From Mesostigma viride (Eukaryota > Streptophyta > Mesostigmatophyceae > Mesostigmatales > Mesostigmataceae), in NCBI GenBank assembly GCA_009746045.1, contig RPFO01000027.1, positions 129,501-193,500 on the forward strand: a stretch of 64,000 nt of DNA, in the 5' to 3' direction. The notes under the pieces were generated by a model. That model saw nothing but the letters and a program-made list of their open reading frames with translations, searched no databases and was not told the DNA's origin. The position numbers and the translations under genes are program-made. Positions 31,300 to 41,520 of this stretch are shown piece after piece (position 1 is the stretch's first letter; each line of letters starts with the position of its first letter).

Positions 31300-34200
31300 C
31301 GCGCGCGCGGGCACACACTAGTACCCTATCGTCCTATATACCCCAGTCACGTGCCTAATTAACCCATGTCCTGTACCTGACATCATCCCTTGCCTTATGC
31401 GGGAGCTGGGCGGCAGCACTTCATCTATTTTTCAATGTCGCATTCGCCCTCTATGCCATCTTCCACTTCTAGACAATGGACACGATGCGGAGTGCAGGAG
31501 CTGGGGGGCGACACGACGACGTACATAAGGGAGTCTAGCCCACACACCTTTTATACCCACCGAAGAGTCTAGCTTACACACGTTCTGTACGTGCGGCCCA
31601 TTTCTTGTGTGTGTGATTTGTGCCGGAGCTGGGGGGACGACACCTCATCTATATTTTGATTTCATCCTCCCCTCTATGCCGTGTTCTATTTATACACAAT
31701 GGGAACGATGCGGAGTGCAGGAGCTAGGCGGCGACACGACGACGTACATCAAAGAGTCCACCGAGGAGTTGCTGCTGCAGCTGCTGACGCTGCCGCGTCG
31801 GCCCGCAGTAGTATACTTCTTCACGGGTTCAAGAGAGTGGAACTTGGTGGGACACACCACGAGTGAGTGTGTGATGCCTATGCTCGTACTACTATTTATA
31901 AACTACTGTTTAGGGTTCAGTAATATCAAAATAATGACATTAATGATAGGACCCACCACGACCCCGCGATGCAAATACTAGTTTGTGTATATATTCCAGT
32001 ATCAAAGTAACGACATAATTGATAGGGATAACAGTGATGATAATAGCCAATATATATACTAGTATCGAAACAACGACATGATTGATAGGGATAGTAAGAG
32101 TAATGATCATAGCCGGTGGTGGTATACTTTGTAGGGTGTAGGAGTATCAAAAGAGCCTCATAACTGATGGGGATAGTAAGAGTGATGGTAACCGCCGGTG
32201 GTGGTATACTGAATTCATTTTCACGGGGTCGTGGGTGAGCGTTGGACACATGGGTGAGCGGGGGGGATGGCTTGCCCTGTCCACATCTGGCTTCCCGGCC
32301 TTCTTCTCCCCTCCTCTTGCCTCCCTTCCCCCGTCTCCGTCCTCTCCTCGATAGAGCCTGTGGGGTTCCTCACTTGCAGATCTCGTTGTCATGTCCAGCC
32401 ATCCATGCGTGTCGTCGGTGTCAGGTCATCCATGTCCAGCCATCCATGCGTGTCGTCGGTGTCTGGTCATCCATGTCCAGCCATCCATGCGTGTCGTCGG
32501 TGTCTGGTCATCCATGTCCAGCCATCCATGCGTGTCGTCGGTGTCTGGTCGTCCATGTCCAGCCATCCATGCGTGTCGTCGGTGTCTGGTCATCCATGTC
32601 CAGCCATCCATGCGTGTCGTCGGTGTCTGGTCATCCATGTCCAGCCATCCATGCGTGTGGTCGGTGTCTGGTCATCCATGTCCAGCCATCCATGCGTGTC
32701 GTCGGTGTCTGGTCATCCATGTCCAGCCATCCATGCGTGTCGTCGATGTCTGGTCGTCCATGTCGAGCCATCCATGCGTGTCGTCGGTGTCTGGTCGTCC
32801 ATGTCCAGCCATCCATGCGTGTCGTCGGTGTCGGGTCATCCATGTCCACCCATCCACGCGTGTCGTCGGTGTCTGGTCATCCATGTCCAGCCATCCATGC
32901 GTGTCGTCGGTGTCTGGTCATCCATGTCCAGCCATCCATGCGTGTCGTCGGTGTCTGGTCATCCATGTCCAGCCATCCATGCGTGTCGTCGGTGTCTGGT
33001 CATCCATGTCCAGCCATCCATGCGTGTCGTCGGTGTCTGGTCATCCATGTCCAGCCATCCATGCGTGTCGTCGGTGTCTGGTCGTCCATGTCCAGCCATC
33101 CATGCGTGTCGTCGGTGTCTGGTCATCCATGTCCAGCCATCCATGCGTGTCGTCGGTGTCTGGTCATCCATGTCCAGCCATCCATGCGTGTGGTCGGTGT
33201 CTGGTCATCCATGTCCAGCCATCCATGCGTGTGGTCGGTGTCTGGTCATCCATGTCCAGTCATCCATGCGTGTCGTCGATGTCTGGTCGTCCATGTCGAG
33301 CCATCCATGCGTGTCGTCGGTGTCTGGTCGTCCATGTCCAGCCATCCATGCGTGTCGTCGGTGTCGGGTCATCCATGTCCAGCCATCCATGCGTGTCGTC
33401 GGTGTCTGGTCATCCATGTCCAGCCATCCATGCGTGTGGTCGGTGTCTGGTCATCCATGTCCAGCCATCCATGCGTGTCGTCGGTGTCTGGTCATCCATG
33501 TCCAGCCATCCATGCGTGTCGTCGATGTCTGGTCGTCCATGTCTAGTCGTCGATATCTAGTCGTCTATGCTTTGCTTATCGTACCTCTAAAGGAGTGGCA
33601 GAATTCCCAGGGTATCTCTAGGTCACGTCCTCTTGTTAAATCTACTAGTAATGGCTCATGATCATCAGTCATCGCCATGCCTTTGTGAGTGGTCTGATCG
33701 CCAATCCATTAGGCACCAACTGCTACTGGTAGCTGGCTGTCATCGATATTAAACTGTTGCTTATCATCGCCATTAATCTTGGATATCTCTGTGGCACCGG
33801 TTGCTACACGTAGCTCACTGCCATATCTAACTGATACAGTCATTCACACCTCAAGTTGGGTTCGAGGTTTTTGAGGGGTCAACCCAACTTAAGGCGTGAA
33901 CCCAACTTAAGGGGAGGTGGCACCCCAAAACCCTTAAAAATTGACCTATGCTAATATCACTTGAAATTCATTTGCACAACGCTAAGTTATGATTGGGGGC
34001 ACTAGATAACATCTCTAGTGAGTTGTCCATGCACTTGTTGGGGGTACTACCCCCATACATACACCAATAATGCGCTATAAATAGCAAAAGACGCTAATTA
34101 GGGCTGGGTATGCCCCAGCCAATGCACACATTTATTTGCAAAACTGCCTGCAGCGTTTTTAGTTCCCTGAGTTTGTAGCTTGCTGAGCTATTTACATCAT

Positions 34201-37200
34201 GGAAAGGGCAAAACCTCGAACAGTTATTAATTTCCCCGCAAAACGACCCTTTTTTTACCGGACATTGGGAATAACTTTTTATAAACACGTCAAAAAAATA
34301 CTTTTTTCTGCAGCGAAAATCCGTCTAACAGGGGGACAACTGTCTTCCAAGTCCCAGGTCATTCCGACAAGTCTAGCTCAAGTTATAAAGTTAAACGTGC
34401 TAAAACCTGAACATAAGCTAAAGGAGGTTTTTCTTTGTACAAGGCCAGTTAGGCATGATGTTTTCCATCCAAAAAGCCTGAAAGCATGCCCTACTCGATC
34501 ACAATACATAAGCAAACAGCTAGGCACCTCATCTGCCCTCACCTGCCCTCGGCATGGCCAACCTTGCCAGCCCAAGCATAGCAACACGATCGTTAGGCAT
34601 ACATGCCAAGAGAGCATACACATTAGTCAACCCAAGGTTACCTTGTAAACTTCATGATTAGAACTCAGCAAATCTATGACCAAAAGCACATATAAATAAC
34701 TCTTGCACACTGATGACGACACATGCTCAAGGTTTGGGGTCACTGTGACACGCACTGATGGGTTTCCTAGACGACCACCTGACAGGCGCTAAGGACCACT
34801 CAGTAACCAAGTTAACACAATTACACTTTACATGCCATCCAACATGCATCAAATACATGCTGAATATGTTATGAAGTACAAAGGGGTGGCCACACACCTC
34901 ATACACCTTCACCGTCCCTCGAGCATGGCCAGACATATAAGCATGTGAATAGCAATAATGATGATGGCACTAAAATGCCTAACCAGCATTTTCTATGTTT
35001 CTCCCAGGTTAGAGTGTAAGGTTTATGCCAACCAAGCTAATCAACACAGCAACAACTCCTTCACTGCCCTACCTGAGATGGGCAACAAACTGGAACTATG
35101 GAGGGCAAGGAACCAAGGAGATCATGGCATACAAAGCTTGCATGCAGTCAACCATGTCAACCATGGTTGGCTCAGCACATTGCAGTCTTTTCACATCATC
35201 ATATCAAGGGAAAGCTCAAATAAACCAATGGTGGCAGCTATCTACATGCAGTCACACAAATGCAATATCTCCAACATGATCGTCAATAAAACACTTCCTC
35301 CCCTGCACGATAAAATGGAAAGAAACCATTGGCGGCCCTCCAGCGCATGAGCGCTGTGATGCCGCTGCGAAGAGAGGGTGCGTCACTCTAACACAACAAG
35401 AAGCGTCCATACGCACACCATCCTCGCCAGAACACGTTTTATGAAATGCCTTAAACCTTCCCGAGAAGCTATAGGCTTCGACTGAAGCGGCCCTAACCAC
35501 GACATCAACGAAAACAATCTAAAGCTGCCAGGTATTCGGCAAGCAACAGCGAGCTAGCTGGCGGAAACGGCCCAAACAGAACGCAAAAACCTTCGAACGA
35601 TGAGCTCATACAAGAAAGAACTGATAGCACATAACATTCGCGACAAATTTATACCTTGCCCTTGCAGATCCCTCGCTCAGGCGCGCAACAACGGCCGTTT
35701 TTCCATGGAAGGTTCCGACATGCACTGCGCAGGCCTGAAGAATTACTTACCGACAATGGCCGAAAATGTAGCAAAAAGCACCAGTTCGGTTTGGAATTCA
35801 ATGCTACTGATATTAATGCACCCTTGACGGTCAAAAAGGCCCCCAAAACTGCGAATTTACTGCCGCTATCACGAATTCTATTTTATTCCGCGCGACCAAA
35901 AAATGCAGTTTAACCCCCATGCCGATGGCAGTAAAAGAAAGCAGCGATATTGTAAACCAGCTACTTGCCGCCACAACCCAACATCATGAAATCATCTTCT
36001 TCAACATTCGAGCATTTTTTGGGCATTTCTGTAGCCCTACATGGCTAGTTTCGCCTAAACGCAGTCGCCATGGCCACTTCCGCAAGGGGTGCGCGCACGG
36101 TGCACCCACTTTTCACGGTACGGCTGGTACCGCGAATTTTTTCGCGCGGAAAATATTCGGCGCGCCACGTCCCCTTAAGGCGTGAATGATTCTACTTAAT
36201 TCTACTAATTTGAACTAAGGATACTTAAACGTACTATTCTGAACTACTTTGAACTTGGAATGCCGAAACCCTATTCGACCCAACTTAAGGCGTGAACACA
36301 ACTTAAGCCAACCCAACTTAAGGCGTGAATGACTGTACGTCGAACTGTCACGGTAATGTCTAACTTTCATACGTAGTTGTCCTATGTAACTGTCATGTCT
36401 AGGTGTCGCGGTAATAACTAATTGTCATACGTAACTGTCCCATGTAACTGTCATATGGAACTGTGACTTTTTGTCGCCATTACTCTTGGATGTCACTTTC
36501 CATGGCACCCATCACCCCAGGCATGGAGGACCCAAAGTTCACGTCGGCGCGCCCGTGGCTTGAAGACGAACAAATGAAGGTCCTCCGCTACTACCAGATC
36601 CCCGCCCTCTCCTGGCGCGACGCGCTCTGGCCCTTTGCCTTCTCTCCCTCGGGCAAGAGTCACCCGCTCATGCGCTGCCAGGACCACAAGCACCCAACGC
36701 ACTGCGCGCACTACGTCTGGGCAGCGGTCTTTGCCCATTTCTTCCGCGGAGAAGCCCAGAGGTACTGCGCCGAGCTGGAGTGGAGCGCCAGCCGGGACCG
36801 GTTATCCCTTGAGAGCCAGGAGTTGACCAATCAAGGAAGCCAGATCAGTGCGACTGACCTGAAGGGGGCACATGACCAGAACAATGGGAGTGGCCTGAAC
36901 GGGGCGAGTGGCCAGGATGGGGCGGGTGGCCAGGATGGGGCGAGTGGCCAGGATGGGGTGAGTGGCCAGAGCTCGGTCGCGAATGCGTGGACGTCTTGGT
37001 CCCTGGAGACGCACCCTGACGTGCTCCCTGCCAGGAGGCTCACAAAGGACAGGCCGGCACCTGAAGGGCTAAAGGATCAACCGGGCAAGCTGCGCGAGCC
37101 GGACCCCCCAGCGGGCGCTCCGGATCCCCCCTTGGGCGCTTTTAATGCGTCCCAGAAAATCCCCTTGACCATGCTCAGTGTGGATAAGGGCCAGGAGGAA

Positions 37201-37662
37201 TTCGTCCCCTCGACGATGCAGCCCCCCGGGAGCTGGCAGTATCGGGAGGACGTGGAAGGGAAGCCCGGATGGATTGTCGAGGGCCCGGGGGGTGGGGAGG
37301 AGATATCGTTCGACGTCATGTTCACGCGGCGGCTGGTGGCGGCGTTCATGAGCAGTTACGAGAACATGGGCCAGGTGGAGGTGTATATCGAGAAGCTGAA
37401 GCCCGCCAAGGGGCAGCAAGTGGACTCGCCGTTGGAAGGGCTCAAGGTCATCAGGGCAGCGGTGAAACCGGCCACCGTCCTCGATTCCTTGTGGCAGAAG
37501 CCGTCATCGCAATATTCTCAGAAAACCTTGCTGGACCTCCCGTCACCGAAAAGCAAGGCGATTCCGGTCCGGGTCCGGCTCAAACGGCTTGAAGCGGTGA
37601 ATGGGAGCGGTCCCCCGAGGGGACTGAACAAGTTTAAACTGTTGTCTATTCTTTCTTATTAA
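28399..37662 (+). CDS. Secreted SGNH-type hydrolase-like protein gene, six exons
   Basis: Exons: 28399-28465, 29082-29306, 29751-29779, 30274-30551, 31721-31862 and 36521-37662, all with GT-AG borders; about 627 residues. A signal peptide (MPVVKIALLVCLVLLCSDIC) opens it. SGNH blocks follow: RGEEARIAALGGS (nucleophile Ser in GGS), FDLFLVDYQINDQ (the ND block), LLLQLLTLPRRPAVVYFF, RYYQIPALSWRDAL and the Asp/His block CQDHKHPTHCAHYVWA. The C-terminus has GQDGASGQDG-type repeats and a beta-rich domain ending FKLLSILSY. It probably acts on esterified carbohydrate or lipid outside the cell or in the secretory path; the substrate is unknown. The junction of exons 3 and 4 is one base out of phase, so a tiny exon is missing or one border is wrong. 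Confidence 0.8.
28665..28990 (-). mobile_element. Short retroelement-like copy with 3' hairpin
   Basis: It sits in intron 1 of the SGNH gene. At 28673-28691 is the hairpin CACGTGA-AGGCG-TCACGTG next to an ATTAAT tail, and the adjacent 100-200 bp (ACCAATAAAGGAACCCTA..., CACAGAGG) are the reverse complement of a similar stretch at 50,760-50,882. No coding sequence is recognised. Confidence 0.5.
29082..29306 (+). CDS. SGNH gene exon 2: nucleophile block
   Basis: It opens after TTCGCAG in phase 1, has two Cys pairs early (SCNGPIPDTGC), then a helical stretch and RGEEARIAALGGSG, where GGS is the block I serine motif. It ends at GTAAGC in phase 1. Confidence 0.78.
29307..29750 (+). other. SGNH intron 2 built from copies of the exon 2 end
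   Basis: Four copies of the exon 2 end plus donor follow the real one: near 29368-29425 (almost exact, GCTGCAGCGAGGGGAGGAGG... then GGTAAAT), 29462-29520, 29578-29635 and 29661-29715. Divergence rises with distance. Nothing else is present. Confidence 0.8.
29751..29779 (+). CDS. SGNH gene exon 3 (29 bp)
   Basis: Preceded by TTTTCTCCACAG and followed by GTAAGC; it reads A-GAAPLDEAK after the split codon. Phase 1 in and 0 out, while the next exon needs phase 1, so either one border is misplaced or a further micro-exon exists. Confidence 0.45.
29826..30090. repeat. 44-bp tandem repeat with a 21-bp precursor
   Basis: Three copies of a 21-23-bp unit (ATGAGACGCCTATACATATC) are followed by four copies of a 44-bp unit in which it is joined to CATGTAGTAGCATGTAATCC. 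Positions 29913 and 29957 show the exact 44-bp period. Confidence 0.9.
30274..30551 (+). CDS. SGNH gene exon 4
   Basis: It reads MGIKCDGDPGEESRL..., WKCAWPQRVTEWLQAAYP, LLVVNLAKSSTTTQWADTNL and FDLFLVDYQINDQ, ending at GTGGGT in phase 0. The N-L-A-x-S and the D-x2-IND segments are SGNH core blocks. Confidence 0.78.
30715..30960. repeat. ATTGCTCACT-type 10-bp imperfect repeat
   Basis: About 20 units of ATTGCTYACT and ATTGCTTATT, with a duplicated ACACTGCCACCAGGATGTGTT at 30724 and 30786. Intronic. Confidence 0.85.
31058..31720 (+). other. Copies of the exon 5 start upstream of exon 5
   Basis: Five copies of the GAGCTGGGCGGCGACAC acceptor region occur near 31080, 31165, 31398, 31490 and 31622. 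The copy at 31480-31530 is nearly identical to the real exon start, including TGCAG and the ACGACGACGTACAT codons, so it could act as a second acceptor. A (CA)n tract lies at 31252-31298. Confidence 0.8.
31721..31862 (+). CDS. SGNH gene exon 5
   Basis: After AGTGCAG it reads ELGGDTTTYIKESTEELLLQ, then LLTLPRRPAVVYFFTG and SREWNLVGHTT, ending in phase 1 at GTGAGT. This matches exon 6 in phase. Confidence 0.75.
32391..33555. repeat. 41-bp minisatellite, about 28 copies
   Basis: The unit is CCATGTCCAGCCATCCATGC plus GTGTCGTCGGTGTCTGGTCAT, with point variants (GTGGTCGG, GTCGATG, GTCGTCC). As 41 is not divisible by 3 and no + strand frame of the unit contains a stop, all three + frames stay open for over 380 codons. 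It lies in the last SGNH intron, so these frames are probably artefacts. Confidence 0.95.
33837..36336. mobile_element. Tc1/mariner-like non-autonomous transposon, 2.5 kb
   Basis: Both ends read CAGTCATTCACRCCTYAAGT inwards (about 26-bp terminal inverted repeats) and both are flanked by TA (33835-33836 and 36337-36338), the target duplication of Tc1/mariner. Extra copies of the motif TTCACGCCTTAAGTTGGGT occur just inside both ends in both orientations, likely transposase-binding sites. The interior shows no DDE/D transposase in any frame. It lies in the last intron of the SGNH gene. Confidence 0.82.
34199..34648 (+). CDS. Open frame inside the Tc1/mariner-like element, unknown
   Basis: 149 codons starting MERAKPRTVINFPAKRPFFY, Lys-rich, with no motif I recognise. 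It may be chance. Confidence 0.15.
   Translation: MERAKPRTVINFPAKRPFFYRTLGITFYKHVKKILFSAAKIRLTGGQLSSKSQVIPTSLAQVIKLNVLKPEHKLKEVFLCTRPVRHDVFHPKSLKACPTRSQYISKQLGTSSALTCPRHGQPCQPKHSNTIVRHTCQESIHISQPKVTL
36521..37662 (+). CDS. SGNH gene exon 6: catalytic Asp/His block and C-terminal domain
   Basis: Starts after CACCCCAG in phase 1. It carries LRYYQIPALSWRDALWP, CQDHKHPTHCAHYVWA (block V Asp-x2-His), Gly/Gln/Asp repeats at about 36893-36975, and a C-terminal domain with WQYREDVEGKPGW, FMSSYENMGQVEVYIEK and a final FKLLSILSY before TAA. Confidence 0.85.
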
Positions 37663-39320
37663 TTAATTTGGTCTATTCCTTTGTCTATTCTTTATTATCA
37701 CGGGGGGCAGGCTGGACATTGACCCCCTTATTGTTACGGCACGTAACAAATCTGTTTAGCTACGCCGTAAGTTTGGCGTTCCGTCCACTGCGTTCGGACC
37801 TTTCTGCGTAAAGTTATCTATTAATTAACTAAACTCGTGCCCCCGTTGGGGAGTCACGGAGCAAGTGCTTTGATCCCTGTGTGCATGTGCACAACAGGAA
37901 GAAAGGGCAGAGACCCCCTTTCTCCTTCATGCCAGAGGCATGCCACAGCTGCGATCGGACACAGTAAACGATCCGGCAAGTTCTGTGGGTGCGATAAGAC
38001 CCATGTGAGCATATCATAACAAGGAGCGTGGGCAAGTAATCTGAGCATAGCCAGGACGTAGCATGCCTGTACAAGGACTAACTAAGCTAAGGCTATGGCT
38101 GGTTGTGTACCGTGTGTTAGCGGTGCACGTGACTAGGTATGGTGGCACAGCTAGGCAAACATTCTAGGCACGGCTGCCATGGCGGCAGTGACTACCAATG
38201 GATACAAGCTAGGCTATTCTAGCCCGCAGGGGGCGTCCACATCTTGTGGTTGATCATCAGGTCCATCGGCATGGACATGTGCTACACTAGACGTGACGGG
38301 CTCACCCCCGGGCAGCCTCCTGGTTTGTCTGTAATATGGAGGCAGATGATGCGCAAGGATAGATGGCAAGTAGTGATGAAGGAGACCACCCCCAAGCCTG
38401 TGGGGGCTCCGCGTGTGACCAAGTATGGCATTCATAGCGATTCGGGCCGCGGTGCCCACACCCCTGTAACTAGGACCTAGATAGCTTATACCATCCATTC
38501 CATCCCATGTTCCCCTCCCACTGAGGACTTATGCTCACGTGACGCAGTCACGTGTCTATTAATTAATTAATTAATCAGGTCCATGTTGCACGGATGCGAC
38601 ATGCCATGTGTGTTATTAAATTATCCGGGCGTCCCGGTCGATCGGCGCCGACCGTAATCCGGCGCCAGTGCCGAGGCCAGAGTACAGTTGGTAGCCGAGG
38701 CAATCCGTGTGGAAGTAAGTGTAGAGGTTTTGCTGACGAACTTGGCCTTTGCGCCGTAGCCGGCGGACCTAGCGCCTGAACGGGAGTTACGGGACAGCCA
38801 AGTGGCACTGCACACACGTTATGATGGTAAGTACGGACATTTGGATATTTTTCAGGAGAGTCCTAGCCGTACTGGTCTTTAATGTGTTCTAGACGGTTCG
38901 AGGAGCCCGTCCCCGCGGACCTGACGTCATGCCTGGTTGGCAGCGCGAGGCGCAGCCACCAACGAGGACGAAGGGACAAAATAGGCAAGGCACGAGCTAT
39001 GCCAGCAATCCGGACCTTGTATCGTAATTTACCACGTTGCTCTACAGATTTACTATCGCTTAATCCTGGAGTGTAATTCTCCTGGGGGCTCGAGTGCGAA
39101 TCCCTCGCCTACTGGGTGTAAGTCTTCCCGTATTGAGTGTTTTAATCTGTGTGGTAACATTGTAATATACGAAACCGGTTTTCCGGGTTTGAGCATATTA
39201 ATCGTATCGTGTGACAAGTATTCTTAATTAAGCCACCATCGTGCGCTGTGACGCATAGGAAGTCAAATTGTCTTTCGCATTCATTATCAATCATCGAGGC
39301 GCTATTTTAGATAGCCATAC
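37663..39320. other. Repeat-derived DNA downstream of the SGNH gene
   Basis: No gene supported. 37,818-37,865 (TTAATTAA then CCCCGTTGGGGAGTCACGG) resembles retroelement 3' ends. 38,220-38,576 is described separately. 38,580-39,320 gives no clear feature; a - strand frame at 38,620-38,815 is unexplained. Confidence 0.45.
38220..38576 (+). mobile_element. 5'-truncated LINE 3' end with hairpin and (TTAA)n tail
   Basis: The stretch is the reverse complement of 44,334-44,730 (shared words: GGGCTCACCCCCGGGCAGCC and CTGAGGACTTATGCTCACGT). At 38536-38554 is the hairpin CACGTGACGCAGTCACGTG, followed by ATTAATTAATTAATTAAT at 38558-38575. Confidence 0.7.
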
Positions 39321-39323
39321 GTG

Positions 39324-39548
39324 TTAAAGTCCCCGCCCCTCCAGTACACCTTGGGCTTCTGGGGGTCCTGCTTGTGGCGGAGGTATTCCGCGGCCACAGG
39401 TCTCGCGTCGCTGCTGCTGCTGAGCGGGGGTCAGGTCGTCGTCCAGCGTCCATGCAGGTGAGGTCGTGCAACGACGTAAAGTTATAGTCCCCCGATCAGG
39501 AGTAGCGATCACTTTTATATGCTTCATCCCATCGGTCCGACGGGCCAA
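39324..39548 (-). pseudogene. ORF1 C-terminal fragment
   Basis: The - strand reads TLDDDLTPAQQQQRR, then a region which in a neighbouring frame gives KPKVYWRGG-like text. This is the ORF1 C-terminal pattern seen in algal LINEs and in the two longer copies here. Confidence 0.5.
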
Positions 39549-39839
39549 AGATGTCTGTGGCGCCGCACTGCGTACTTTATGTAGCTGGGGCCAATGTGAC
39601 CACTGTTGGTGTCTTGGTCCGGTGCCCGAGTTGTGGCCCTGGTGCTGTACCAGTGGAATTGTGGCTGTTGCATACCCAATATAGTACTGCCAAGTACAGT
39701 ACTGTAGACGTGAGATCTACGGTTGTAAGTACCGAGGTCAGTTTCAAACCTGTACCTACGTCGTCGATAATGGGCCGACATTAATTTGGAGGCCCGACGG
39801 CCCGTGCGTACCCAGTGTGCCGTGAGCTCAGATCGAATT

Positions 39840-40835
39840 TAGGGTTTCCATGGCCGTGAATCCATCGCGACACAGCTCAAGCAACAAATGCTCGCCTCCA
39901 CGAGGAGGCCGAGCTCGCCAAGCGCAGCCTTAACGTCATAGTCAAGCAAGTCTTTGACCAGCCGGCAGGTGAGGACTCAGAGTCTCTTGCCATAGCGTTT
40001 AGGCGTGACATTCTTACCCCCATGCAACTTGCTGGTGAGCTGAGGACGGATGTAGGCTGTCCGCCTTCCCCGCGCGCGGGGCAAAGCTGGCCCGGCCCCC
40101 TTGCTCCTCACCTTTAAGTACATGGCGGATAAGCTGTTAGCAAGAAGCTCTCGAGGACTTCCTACACGCTGGACGACGACTTGACCCCGGGTGGGCCAGT
40201 GGGTGCACCATTGCATCCGCCCACTGGTAATGCCCCAGGTGGGCCAGACTGTGGCGCAGCAACAACGGCGACGGGAGCTATGGCCGACCTACCTCCAGCG
40301 CCGGCAGAACGCAGGGGGAAGCCGGTATACCGGAGGGGGGCGGTCATCCACGTCGACCACAAGCCCTGGCAGGCTCCCCCTGCCCCCCCAACAACCCCAT
40401 GCAGCTTAGGGAATATATAGCAGTAGTGTAGATTAGTATTAGTAGTCATGGGCTCAGCTTAGCACGTGGCCCACGCCTATTAAAGCGTGTGTGCCTATGA
40501 TGGGACTCCCCACGGATAATGCGTTAAGAATTTAGCTTAGTATTGCCAATGCAGAGAGCTACTCCCTGCTACCGGAAGCCATGCCCTAGCCATCGTTTAG
40601 CCATGATGATCTTCCCCCCCTATCTATGTCCTCAACTCAGCTGCTGGAATACATAGTGTCGGTGCAGGTGCGCTTTGTGCACCCAGAGCAGTTGTAGTTT
40701 ATACCCTATACCCTTGCAGGAAGTAGCCCATGCAGAATGTATGAAAAGCCATATGCCCCTTCTCAGGGATATAATTACTTACAGCAGGGATATATGTGCT
40801 ACATGTACTCCCAACGGAGATATGTTCCAATTTAA
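39840..40835 (+). mobile_element. ORF1-only retroelement, second copy
   Basis: On the + strand it codes RSLNVIVKQVFDQPAGEDSE, AIAFRRDILTPMQLAGELR and later a Leu-Asp-Asp-Asp-Leu-Thr stretch, with frameshifts, then a 3' UTR from about 40,415 to 40,835. The whole 3' UTR aligns by eye with the reverse complement of 11,390-11,811, including CAAGGGTG/CCCTTGCAGGAAGTAGCCCA and CCAACGGAG near the end. No reverse transcriptase is present. Confidence 0.6.
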
Positions 40836-40839
40836 TTTT

Positions 40840-41520
40840 ATTTTGTGAATATTGTTAGTCTAGCTACGTGATAACCCTTGTTGGTTGGGCTCATTAGGTT
40901 AGTGTGGCTAACGGATTTGGTCGTTGTTGCACTGATCAAGGTGTAATTTACAGTGTTGTATGTGAATGTATAATGTCATACTGACTGAGAAATTGAGCCC
41001 ACATGGTCTTTTGCAGGCTCAGCCTGCACCTCCAAGCTAGTAGCTACGGGTACCGTCAAACATACTAGTGTGTCTAGGGTTGCTAGAGGTCGGGGAGGCG
41101 GTCGGGCCTTAGTACTCGTAACAATGGCATCGGAGGCAAGAAGTGCGGCTTTTCTCCACTGTCTACCATACTATCCCTGACAACTTCTTTGTGCACCATA
41201 TTTATCTATCCGCGGCAACGACAACCCCGACAGCCCAGCAGGTTGGTTTGTGAGTCGCCTGCTACCATATTAGGAAGTGCTGCCTGCATTAGGACACCCC
41301 TACTATGATGCTAGACTTGCTACGCGAATAATAACCCTCTCAGTGCGGCTAGCTTGCTGGTCGCACCATTCCAGATTTTGTTATATATTCAGCTTGGTAT
41401 ACCCCGAATCCACTTTTGTTCTTATAGGCGAAGAACTCCCTTGTCCTTTCGCCGTCAGCTAGCCTGACTCGTCTAACCCAGCCTCATTCCAGTCGTAATA
41501 TAGCTGGAAGTTAGGATGTT
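40840..41520. other. No recognised gene
   Basis: AT-rich to neutral DNA with no supported exon or element border. Confidence 0.45.

Noticed and set aside
32391-33555. Regular repeats that could be taken for a CRISPR array or a repetitive protein
   Set aside because: The 41-bp units are contiguous with no unique spacers, and the setting is a eukaryotic intron; all three frames are open merely because the unit lacks stops.
39060-39110. tRNA-like B-box text (GTGCGAATCCCTCGCC)
   Set aside because: No A-box or cloverleaf partner could be found around it.
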